This document shows positions 1-6,718 of a stretch of 64,000 bases of DNA, in pieces. Location: the NCBI RefSeq assembly GCF_000425385.1, contig NZ_AUDI01000019.1, positions 183,515 to 247,514 of the forward strand. Reading direction: 5' to 3'. This DNA comes from Pseudoduganella violaceinigra DSM 15887. GTDB taxonomy: Bacteria; Pseudomonadota; Gammaproteobacteria; Burkholderiales; Burkholderiaceae_D. The stretch's first letter is position 1. Every line of letters starts with the position of its first letter. The notes under the pieces were generated by a model that made no database searches, was not told where the DNA came from, and was given only the letters and a program-made list of their open reading frames with translations. The position numbers were made by a program, and so were the translations under genes.

Positions 1-152
1 TGGTGGGGCGCAATTTCCGCATGATGCGAGGTTCGCACCTGTTCCCGATGGAGATGCCGCGCCATGCAGCGGAAACCACGGGCGAACTGATTCGCCAGAT
101 GCTAGGCAAGGAGCTGCAAGCGGCCGAGGCGCCCCAGCTCAAGCGCGCCTGA
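1..152 (+). CDS. C-terminal end of an alpha/beta-hydrolase-like protein (partial)
   Basis: An open frame enters from the left edge and stops with TGA at 150-152, giving the last 49 residues of a protein. The visible part contains [10 protein letters not shown] followed by a helix ending in IRQML. This resembles the C-terminal segment of alpha/beta-fold hydrolases, where the catalytic His sits in a GxHLFP-type turn before the last helix. The N-terminus, nucleophile elbow and acid residue lie outside the window, so the family call rests on this short match. It is followed 40 bp later by dcd on the same strand. Confidence 0.45.
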   Translation, partial: VGRNFRMMRGSHLFPMEMPRHAAETTGELIRQMLGKELQAAEAPQLKRA

Positions 153-192
153 TGTAAAATCCGCACCATTAAATAAAATAGAAAGTCCTGCG

Positions 193-759
193 ATGACGAT
201 TAAAAGCGATAAATGGATACGCCGTATGGCGGAACAGCACGGGATGATCGAGCCTTTCGAGCCCGGCCAGGTACGCTCCGTGGATGGCCGCAAGGTGATT
301 TCCTACGGCACGTCCTCCTACGGTTACGACATCCGTTGCGCCGACGAGTTCAAGGTTTTCACCAATATCAACAGCACCATCGTCGATCCGAAGAACTTCG
401 ATTCGAACTCCTTCGTCGACGTGAAAAGCGATGTTTGCATCATCCCGCCGAATTCCTTCGCGCTGGCCCGCACCATCGAGTACTTCCGCATTCCGCGTAA
501 TGTGCTGACCGTCTGCCTGGGCAAGTCGACCTACGCCCGCTGCGGCATTATCGTCAATGTAACCCCGTTCGAACCTGAATGGGAAGGCTATGTGACCCTG
601 GAGTTCTCGAACACCACCCCGCTGCCGGCCAAGATCTACGCCGGCGAAGGCTGCGCCCAGGTGCTGTTCTTCGAAAGCGATGAAGTCTGCGAAACCTCGT
701 ACAAAGACCGCAACGGCAAGTACCAGGGCCAGCACGGCGTGACCCTGCCGAAGGCTTAA
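193..759 (+). CDS. dcd: dCTP deaminase
   Basis: This 188-residue protein matches dCTP deaminase over its full length. The enzyme converts dCTP to dUTP and ammonia in the cytosol and feeds thymidylate synthesis through dUTPase and thymidylate synthase (thyA lies at 25056-26027). The N-terminus [15 protein letters not shown], the nucleotide-binding stretch around [10 protein letters not shown] (about residues 111-120) and the Glu-containing TLEFSN segment are all present, and the length is that of the family. The ATG lies 40 bp after the preceding stop. The 3' end overlaps the convergent histidine-kinase gene by 4 bp. Confidence 0.97.
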   Translation: MTIKSDKWIRRMAEQHGMIEPFEPGQVRSVDGRKVISYGTSSYGYDIRCADEFKVFTNINSTIVDPKNFDSNSFVDVKSDVCIIPPNSFALARTIEYFRIPRNVLTVCLGKSTYARCGIIVNVTPFEPEWEGYVTLEFSNTTPLPAKIYAGEGCAQVLFFESDEVCETSYKDRNGKYQGQHGVTLPKA

Positions 760-2243
760 GCAGCAGGCAGCGGGAGAGCAAGCTCCACACAAAGTCCGCC
801 GCCGATACGATTGGCGGCGGCGATGCGGCCGCCGTGCTGCTGCACCACCTGCTGGGCGATCGCCAGGCCCAGTCCATGCCCGTCCACGTCCTTTTCCGTG
901 CCGATGCTGCGGTAGAAGGGCTGGAAAATCTTCCCCAGGTCTTCCTGCGCCACACCAGGTCCGTGATCCATTACGCGGATGCGGATGAAGCGCGCGTCCA
1001 GTTCTGTCTCCACCTGTACTTTGCCACCGTCGGGGCTGTGCTTGATCGCATTGCGCACCACGTTTTCGATGGCGCGCGCCACGAGCTCGGGCTGGCCGTT
1101 CAGCTGGGCGTCGGCGTCGCCGCGATAGGCGACTTCGCGGCCGTTGGTGGCCGCTTCGAACTTGGCGTCCTGCAGGACTTCATCCAATAGTTCGCCAATG
1201 CTGAATTGCTGACTAGGCGCGTCGACAGCGCCCGCTTCCAGGCGCGACAGCGTCAGCAGCTCGCCGACCAGTTTGTCCATACGGACGCTTTCCCGTTCGA
1301 TGCGCTCCATCGAAGTGGCGGCTTTTTCCGGCTGCTGGTGCGCCAAGCCGATCGCTGCCTGGAGGCGGGCCAGCGGGGAGCGCAGCTCGTGCGAAACGTC
1401 GTGCAGCAGGTTTTTCTGGCCATCCAGAAGGGCGCGCAGGCGGGCCGTCATGCGGTCGAAATCGCAGCCCAGTGTGGTGAGCTCGTCGCCTCCGGCCCGC
1501 TGCTTGGCGGGGAAGCGGGGCGCCAGGTCGCCGCTGGCGGCGGCGTCGAAGGCTTGCCGCAATGCGCGGATCGGCCGCGCGAAATACCAGGCCAGTAAGG
1601 CCGCGAACAACAGGCTGGCCACTACCGCCGCGGCGATTGGGATGAAGGGCGTCAGCGGACGGAAACGGGGCGGCGGGCCGCCTGCTTCCCCGCGCCCAGG
1701 CTCTCCCGGCGGTGGGGGCGCGGCATCGCCCGGCGGCGGCGGGCGGCGGAAGTCGTGGCGCCGATAGACTTGCGGATCAAGCCCGGGAATTCCCGAGCCG
1801 GCCAGGAGTGGGCGCGAATCCGGGCCATCCAGCGCGCCAAGATGGCGGCGGGAGGGGAGGAACAGCAGGTAGCGCTTGCCATCGGGCGCGCTGACGCTCC
1901 TGACGCCGCGCGGGTCGGGGCCGGCCAGCATCTTCTGCGCCTCGGAAATCATGCCCGGGCTGGCGATACGTCCGAGCAGCTCCTTGCCGTCGTCCCCCAC
2001 CGCATAAACGCGATGGCGCGGCATATTCTCCAGCAGCTGCCGCAAACCATCGGTGCCACCGAAGGCCAGTGTGGCAGCTGCGGATTCAATCGACATTTCG
2101 GCCGGCGGGCCCGTTTCAATGTCGGAAGCGCGGGTTTCGGCGGCCGCGCGCGCCTTCAGCCAGACTGCACCGCCAATCGCCGCGGTGGCCGCCAGCTGCG
2201 CCAGCAGGATCGAAAAGAAGAACTTCCAGAATAGACGCCCCAC
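756..2243 (-). CDS. Two-component sensor histidine kinase, CpxA-like
   Basis: A 495-residue inner-membrane sensor kinase. A first membrane segment (about residues 8-28) is followed by a periplasmic domain ending in a proline-rich stretch (about 165-198), a second membrane segment (about 200-220) and a HAMP region. The phosphoacceptor H285 sits in [10 protein letters not shown], and the ATPase domain has N, G1 and G2 boxes ([24 protein letters not shown]). It is encoded just downstream of its response regulator (3-bp gap). The divergent neighbour is a Spy/CpxP-like periplasmic protein, so an envelope-stress role is likely. The proline-rich periplasmic tail is longer than in E. coli CpxA. Signal and targets are not determined by the sequence. 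Confidence 0.9.
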   Translation of the reverse strand: MGRLFWKFFFSILLAQLAATAAIGGAVWLKARAAAETRASDIETGPPAEMSIESAAATLAFGGTDGLRQLLENMPRHRVYAVGDDGKELLGRIASPGMISEAQKMLAGPDPRGVRSVSAPDGKRYLLFLPSRRHLGALDGPDSRPLLAGSGIPGLDPQVYRRHDFRRPPPPGDAAPPPPGEPGRGEAGGPPPRFRPLTPFIPIAAAVVASLLFAALLAWYFARPIRALRQAFDAAASGDLAPRFPAKQRAGGDELTTLGCDFDRMTARLRALLDGQKNLLHDVSHELRSPLARLQAAIGLAHQQPEKAATSMERIERESVRMDKLVGELLTLSRLEAGAVDAPSQQFSIGELLDEVLQDAKFEAATNGREVAYRGDADAQLNGQPELVARAIENVVRNAIKHSPDGGKVQVETELDARFIRIRVMDHGPGVAQEDLGKIFQPFYRSIGTEKDVDGHGLGLAIAQQVVQQHGGRIAAANRIGGGLCVELALPLPAA

Positions 2244-2246
2244 GGC

Positions 2247-2930
2247 TTACTCCCGAATCAGCTGGTAGCCCAGGCGGTAAACGGTCTGCAGGCAGGAGCG
2301 GCCGTCCGCGATGGCGCCCAGTTTGTGGCGCAGGCTGCTCATATGGACATCGATATTGCGGTCGAAGCGCGCCATCGGCCGTCCCAGTCCTTGTTCCGAC
2401 AGGATGTTCTTGCTGACAGGCTTGCCCGCGTTGCGCGCCAGGACTTCCAGCAGGTTGAATTCAGTGCTGGTCAGGTCCAACGGCACGCCGGCCCAGGCCG
2501 CACGCCGCTGATCCGGCCACATGCTCAACTGGCCGACCATCAGCGGGCCGTTGCCCGTGTCGGGTGTCGCCTGGGTGCGGCGCAGGATGGCGCGGATGCG
2601 CGCCGTCAGCTCGCGCGGCGTGCAAGGCTTGGTGACGTAGTCGTCGGCGCCCAGTTCAAGGCCGACAATGCGGTCGGTATCGTCGCCGCGCGCAGTCAGC
2701 ATCAGGATTGGCATCTGGCTCACGGCCCGGATGCGGCGCAGTGTTTCGAGCCCGTTCATGCGCGGCATCATCACATCGAGGATGGCGATGGCGTAAAGGC
2801 CGGTGAGGGCGGCCGCGGCGCCGGTTTCGCCATCGTGGGCGGTGGCGACATCGAAGCCTTCCTGCGCCAGGTATTCCTGGAACATACCGACCAGCTCGAC
2901 GTCGTCATCAATCAATAGGACCTTGTTCAT
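2247..2930 (-). CDS. OmpR/CpxR-family response regulator
   Basis: A 227-residue regulator with an N-terminal receiver domain and a C-terminal winged-helix DNA-binding domain. The acidic pocket is seen in LLIDDD, the phosphoacceptor is D52 in LDVMMP, and the conserved Lys is in YVTKP. The output domain ends in a typical YRLGYQL segment. It is the first gene of a minus-strand operon with the sensor kinase. It is transcribed away from the CpxP/Spy-like gene at 3057, with only about 125 bp between the two starts, so autoregulation and control of that gene from the shared intergenic region are plausible. Confidence 0.93.
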   Translation of the reverse strand: MNKVLLIDDDVELVGMFQEYLAQEGFDVATAHDGETGAAAALTGLYAIAILDVMMPRMNGLETLRRIRAVSQMPILMLTARGDDTDRIVGLELGADDYVTKPCTPRELTARIRAILRRTQATPDTGNGPLMVGQLSMWPDQRRAAWAGVPLDLTSTEFNLLEVLARNAGKPVSKNILSEQGLGRPMARFDRNIDVHMSSLRHKLGAIADGRSCLQTVYRLGYQLIRE

Positions 2931-3056
2931 GCGGCCATGATAACAAATCGCCCCAGCCGGGTTCCTCCATCTTTACACGGTTTTACCGCCTACTTACGGC
3001 GCTTTACAACCCGTAGCCAGAGAATGGAATTTCACAAACTTCCCTGGAGATTCACG

Positions 3057-3542
3057 ATGAACAAGAGCACATTGATCCCGCTGATGCTGGCCTCCGTCCT
3101 GGCGCTGCCCCTGCTTGGCCGCGCGCAAGAGGGCATGCCGCTTGAGGGCGAGCGTCCGCCGCATGGCGCGGGCTTCGGCGGTCGGCATGGCGAAATGCAT
3201 GGGGGCCGGGCGGGCATGCATTTTCTGCATGGCCTGGAGTTATCGGAGAGCCAAGAGGACAAGCTGTTCCAGTTGATGCATAGCCAGGCGCCGTACCTGC
3301 GCGAACAGGAACGCGCCCATGACAAGGCAGTGCGAGCCCTGCACGAGATGGGCAATGCCGACAAATTCGACGATGCCGCCGCGGCCAAGCTGGCGCAGGC
3401 GGCAGCGCAGGCACAGGCGAACCTGATGCTGGCCCATATCCGCTCGCACCAGAAAGTACTGGCCCTGCTGACTCCTGAGCAGCGCAAGCAACTCGATGAG
3501 CGCAAGGCGCACCCGCAACGAGGAGGCTTCCATGAACGTTAA
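3057..3542 (+). CDS. Spy/CpxP-family periplasmic protein
   Basis: A 161-residue secreted protein. The ATG at 3057 is chosen because it follows a GGAG at 3046-3049 and begins a clear signal peptide (MNKSTLIPLMLASVLALPLL, cleavage near GRAQ); the longer upstream reading frame lacks these. The mature part starts with a Gly/His/Met-rich segment and continues as charged helices ending in LTPEQRKQLDERKAHP, which matches the LTPEQ motif of Spy/CpxP proteins. In known members the protein damps the Cpx kinase or acts as a periplasmic chaperone. It is divergent from the CpxR/CpxA-like pair, which fits that role. The Met/His-rich start could bind metal, but that is inference. Confidence 0.82.
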   Translation: MNKSTLIPLMLASVLALPLLGRAQEGMPLEGERPPHGAGFGGRHGEMHGGRAGMHFLHGLELSESQEDKLFQLMHSQAPYLREQERAHDKAVRALHEMGNADKFDDAAAAKLAQAAAQAQANLMLAHIRSHQKVLALLTPEQRKQLDERKAHPQRGGFHER

Positions 3543-4059
3543 TTCAATCAACAGCAGCAGCTTCGCCAGCCAAGTCGCTTCCGGCGGTGGCGCCGATAAG
3601 ACGCGCCAGGCGCCGCCACCGCCGCCTCCCGGCCCGCCGCCGGGCGAGGGCGGTTTTGTCAGCGCCATCGGTGCGGCGCTGGAATCCCTTGGCGTAAGCG
3701 AGGTGGCGGCCAGCGACAAGGACAATGCCGCATCGGCGATCGGCAGCTTCCTGCAGGAGCTGATGGCCTCCTTGCATAAGCAAGGTGAAGCCAAAGGCGC
3801 CCAGCCTGGTGACGGCTTTGGACGTGGGGGCCCGGGCCGCCTGGCGGACGACTTGACTAGCCTGGTCTCTTCGCTGCAAAGCGATTCGCCGGAGTCCGCA
3901 GAGGCATCATCGCTGGAGACGTCATTTTCCTCGCTGCTCGAATCGCTGGGCGCGGACAGCAGCGACTCCCAGTCCAAGCTGGCCGGCTTCCTGCAGACCC
4001 TGGCCGACAAGCTGCCGCAATCCGGCAGCAGGGGCAACCTGGTTAACACCACGGCCTGA
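3532..4059 (+). CDS. Hypothetical Pro/Ser/Ala-rich protein
   Basis: A 175-residue protein of unknown function. The ATG at 3532 follows a strong GAGGAGG ribosome-binding site at about 3520-3526 and overlaps the end of the CpxP/Spy-like gene by 11 bp, so the two are translationally linked. The sequence starts MNVNSINSSSFASQ, then has a polyproline stretch at about residues 26-37 (seven prolines, then GPPPGEGG). Two similar helical blocks follow (FLQELMASLHKQG and FLQTLADKLPQSG). There is no signal peptide or membrane segment. The helical FLQxL repeats suggest an internal duplication. No family is recognised. Its position suggests expression with the envelope-stress gene. Confidence 0.7.
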   Translation: MNVNSINSSSFASQVASGGGADKTRQAPPPPPPGPPPGEGGFVSAIGAALESLGVSEVAASDKDNAASAIGSFLQELMASLHKQGEAKGAQPGDGFGRGGPGRLADDLTSLVSSLQSDSPESAEASSLETSFSSLLESLGADSSDSQSKLAGFLQTLADKLPQSGSRGNLVNTTA

Positions 4060-4110
4060 TCCTCGCAGCGGCGCCGCTGAACCTGGCGGTCGCTGCCTGA
4101 TCCTGACCGG

Positions 4111-4167
4111 GCGAAGTACGTTTCGCCCGATTTCCCCCTTTTCGGCTCCGCGCGAAACGCAGTTCGC
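4111..4167 (+). promoter_or_regulatory. Tandem dyads, candidate activator (UAS) sites for the sigma-54 promoter
   Basis: Two inverted repeats of identical form GCGAA-N6-TTCGC lie at 4111-4126 and 4152-4167. Their centres are 41 bp apart, about four helical turns. They sit about 105 and 64 bp upstream of the start predicted from the sigma-54 promoter, which is where enhancer-binding activators usually bind. The first dyad extends to an 8-bp perfect stem (4108-4115 with 4122-4129) followed by a T-containing tract. It could therefore also, or instead, be a weak terminator for the preceding gene. The activator encoded at 11732-13066 is the natural candidate ligand. Confidence 0.55.
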
Positions 4168-4197
4168 CGTGAGGGCCCCCGCGCCCCGGGGCCGCGC

Positions 4198-4213
4198 TGG
4201 CACGCGCCTTGCA
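4198..4213 (+). promoter_or_regulatory. Sigma-54 (RpoN) -24/-12 promoter
   Basis: TGGCACG-CGCC-TTGCA matches the sigma-54 consensus TGGCACG-N4-TTGCW at every specified position, with the GG and GC elements at the required spacing. The predicted start near 4223 gives a leader of about 24 nt before the Shine-Dalgarno GGAG (4238-4241) and the ATG at 4247. It is the only good match seen ahead of the gene run 4247-11735, and that run is bordered by a gene for a sigma-54 activator. Confidence 0.85.
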
Positions 4214-4246
4214 CTAGTCCTCGTGTGGCCTAGGCATGGAGAAAGC

Positions 4247-5440
4247 ATGGACCGTCTGATCAGCTATCGACCGGAAGTGGAGCTCGCGCCGGCGGCAGCG
4301 CATGCCGCCTGGCGCGACGACAGCCTGGCGCAAGCGGCCGAGCTGCTGTCGGCGCACCGGGAAGGGCGCTTGCCGGCCTGGTTGCGGCGCGCGGCGCCGG
4401 GCCTGGACAGCGTCCTGCCCGCGCTCGCGCAGCAAGTGTTGGCTGCCGGGCCCAAAGCTGGCCGCCTGCTCGGCATGGAGCTCGAAGGCTTGAGCCCCGA
4501 GGACCGCGAATTCGAAACCGCGCGCCAGTTCATGCGCTTCGCCGGCCTGGCGGCGCGCCGCGCACGCCAGGCAGCCCGGGGCGACCCGCGCCAGGTGCGG
4601 CGCGCCGCGCTCAATCTGGCGGCCAGGCAGTATGCGCCGGGCTTGCTGCCCGCCATCGTCAATATCATGGAACGGAGTCCCGTTCCAACATCCGCAGTAT
4701 CACATCAAAGGGGGCTAATCATGCACGACACCGACCGTACCACCCTGGAATTCGGCAACGAGACTTCCTATGAAGGGGAATATGAGTTTGGCGAATCCGA
4801 ATGGGGCGGCGAAATGGGCCAGCAGGGCATGCTGACCGAAGCCGAGGAAATGGAACTGGCCAGCGAGCTGCTGTCGGTGACCAATGAAGCGGAGCTGGAA
4901 CAGTTCCTGGGCAGCTTCCTGAAAAAAGCGGCATCGTTCGCCGGCAATGTGATCCGCTCTCCCATCGGCAAGGCCATCGGCGGCGCGTTGAAAGGCGTGG
5001 CCAAGAAGGCGCTGCCGCTGGCCGGCGGCGCGATCGGCGGCTATTTCGGCGGCCCGCTGGGCGCCAAGATCGGCAGCGGCCTGGCGTCGGCGGCAGGAGG
5101 TGCCTTGGGGCTGGAGGCGGAAGGCGAGCTGTCCGGCGAGGACCGTGAATTCGACGGCGCGCGCACCTTCGTCAAGGTGGCGGCCGATACCGTCAATCGC
5201 GCCGCCCAGGCCCGCGGCGGCGATCCGCGCCAGATTGCCATGCAGGCCGCCACCGCCGCCGTGCGCCAGCACGCCCCAGGCTTGCTGGCCAGGGCGGGCC
5301 AGCAATTCGGCCAGGGTGGCCAGCAATTCGGCCAGGGCGGGCAGCAGTGTGGAGCCGGGCGCGGCGTGGCCGGCGCATCCCATGGCAACACCGGACGCTG
5401 GGTACGCCAGGGCCGCAAGATCGTGCTGTACGGAGCCTGA
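4247..5440 (+). CDS. Glycine-rich repeat-module protein with nested internal start
   Basis: An open frame of 397 residues from the ATG at 4247, which has GGAG at 4238-4241. Residues 80-135 carry a motif (EGLSPEDREFETARQF ... DPRQ ... APGLL) that recurs at residues about 295-347, so the frame is internally duplicated. A second in-frame ATG at 4721 with the strong site AAAGGGGG would give a 239-residue protein: an acidic Glu/Gly/aromatic-rich start, a helical motif (AEEMELASELLS ... ELEQFLG), a cationic glycine-rich hydrophobic stretch around KGVAKKALPLAGG, the EDREF motif, and a tandem GQQFGQG repeat. The upstream 158 residues may be a separate gene that lost its stop. There is no classical signal peptide. 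Related modules occur in the protein at 9931-11010. Function unknown. Confidence 0.75.
   Translation: MDRLISYRPEVELAPAAAHAAWRDDSLAQAAELLSAHREGRLPAWLRRAAPGLDSVLPALAQQVLAAGPKAGRLLGMELEGLSPEDREFETARQFMRFAGLAARRARQAARGDPRQVRRAALNLAARQYAPGLLPAIVNIMERSPVPTSAVSHQRGLIMHDTDRTTLEFGNETSYEGEYEFGESEWGGEMGQQGMLTEAEEMELASELLSVTNEAELEQFLGSFLKKAASFAGNVIRSPIGKAIGGALKGVAKKALPLAGGAIGGYFGGPLGAKIGSGLASAAGGALGLEAEGELSGEDREFDGARTFVKVAADTVNRAAQARGGDPRQIAMQAATAAVRQHAPGLLARAGQQFGQGGQQFGQGGQQCGAGRGVAGASHGNTGRWVRQGRKIVLYGA
4707..4723 (+). promoter_or_regulatory. Internal ribosome-binding site and start inside the 4247-5440 frame
   Basis: AAAGGGGG at 4707-4714 is followed after six bases by ATG at 4721, in frame with the upstream coding sequence. 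The protein features change sharply here: the upstream part ends in a low-complexity tail, and the downstream part begins a new acidic N-terminus. This is how a separate gene start would look, yet no stop codon intervenes. The triplet TAA at 4716-4718 is present but out of frame. Confidence 0.65.
5297..5338 (+). repeat. Two-copy 21-bp tandem repeat inside the coding sequence
   Basis: The 21-base units at 5297-5317 and 5318-5338 differ at one base and encode GQQFGQG twice; a degenerate third unit follows. The repeat lies near the C-terminus of the glycine-rich module protein. It probably changes copy number by slippage between strains. Confidence 0.85.
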
Positions 5441-5445
5441 GCGGT

Positions 5446-6705
5446 ATGAGCCCCTACGCCGCCTGGATGCTGGCACAGGAGGCGCGCTCCTTGCTGGCGC
5501 GCCTGGCCCGTGTGCTGCCGTTTGCCCTGATCGAGCCGATGGTGCCGGCGGCCGCGCTGCAGCCTGCGGCCCAGCTGGGCATCGAACGGCAGCTGTTGTC
5601 CGGGCGGCGTGAGTTGCGGGTCATGGTGCGCGGTTTCCTGCGCTGGCTTGGCAGCGCGGCGGGGCGGCGCGCCAGCGCTGCCGATGCGCAGCGCCGCTTC
5701 ACTTTCTTGCGCATGAAGTTCAATGCCGCTTTGATCCAGTTCGACTTGTTCAACGACGTGATCACCCAGCGCAGCGAGCACCGCAACGGCGTCTGGCTGG
5801 CGGGCCTGGACGTGGCGTCGGCCGATGCCCTGGCGCTGCGCGGCGGCTACTACAACGCGCCGCCGGTGATCTGTTATCTCGACCGCGGGCCGGGCGCGGC
5901 GATCCGGCGCGCGCGCACCCGCCTGCCCGGCGGCGGCGACAACCCGGTGGCCATCATCCGCGTGCCGCGCGAGCGGATGGTCGGCGCCAGTATCGCCTCG
6001 TCGCTATTCCACGAAGTGGGGCATCAGGGCGCCGCCTTGCTGGACCTGGTCAACTCGCTGCGACCGGTATTGCAATCGCTGCAGTCCGGCGCCACGGGGC
6101 CGGTGCGGGTCTGGAAGCTGTGGGAACGCTGGATCTCGGAAATCGTCGCCGACTTCTGGTCGCTGGCCAGGGTCGGCGTGGCGGCGACCCATGGCCTGAT
6201 CGGGGTGGTCAGCCTGCCGCGCGTGTTCGTCTTCCGCATCAACGCAGACGACCCGCATCCGGTGCCGTGGATACGGGTGCTCCTGAGTTGCGCCATGGGC
6301 GAGCGCCTGTTTCCCCACCCGCAGTGGCAGCGCATGGCGCGCCTGTGGGAGTCGTACTACCCGCTGGAGGGCCTGCCCGAGGGCGACCGGCGCTTGCTGC
6401 TGGAGCTGCGCGCCTCGATGCCGGCCCTGGCTGGCCTGCTGGCGAACCACCGGCCGGCCCTGCTGCGCGGGACGTCGCTACCGCAGGCGCTGCAGGTGAC
6501 GCAACGCCAGCCGGCCTACCTGGCGCTGCTGTTCCGCGTGTGGCAGCGCAAGCCCGAACGCATGTACCAGGCGGCGCCGGTCCTGGTTTTCGCGGTGATC
6601 GGGCAGGCGCGCGCGGACGGCATCCTGGGCCCGGAACACGAAAGCATCCTGCTGGCGCGCCTGTTGACCCACTGGGCGCTTCGCAACACCTTGACCGACC
6701 TTTGA
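5446..6705 (+). CDS. Putative zinc metallopeptidase (HExxH) of unknown family
   Basis: A 419-residue protein starting at the ATG 5 bp after the preceding stop. HEVGH at residues 189-193 matches the zinc-binding HExxH motif. SEIVAD at 231-236 supplies E232 and D236 in the ExxxD arrangement of gluzincins, about 40 residues downstream as expected for a third zinc ligand. There is no signal peptide. The N-terminal 60 residues and the C-terminal 130 residues are helical and rich in Leu, Arg and Ala, without a recognised domain. It lies between the glycine-rich module protein and the 724-residue protein in the sigma-54 gene run. Processing of the module proteins is an attractive but untested role. 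Confidence 0.75.
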   Translation: MSPYAAWMLAQEARSLLARLARVLPFALIEPMVPAAALQPAAQLGIERQLLSGRRELRVMVRGFLRWLGSAAGRRASAADAQRRFTFLRMKFNAALIQFDLFNDVITQRSEHRNGVWLAGLDVASADALALRGGYYNAPPVICYLDRGPGAAIRRARTRLPGGGDNPVAIIRVPRERMVGASIASSLFHEVGHQGAALLDLVNSLRPVLQSLQSGATGPVRVWKLWERWISEIVADFWSLARVGVAATHGLIGVVSLPRVFVFRINADDPHPVPWIRVLLSCAMGERLFPHPQWQRMARLWESYYPLEGLPEGDRRLLLELRASMPALAGLLANHRPALLRGTSLPQALQVTQRQPAYLALLFRVWQRKPERMYQAAPVLVFAVIGQARADGILGPEHESILLARLLTHWALRNTLTDL

Positions 6706-6718
6706 GGAGAGCATCATC

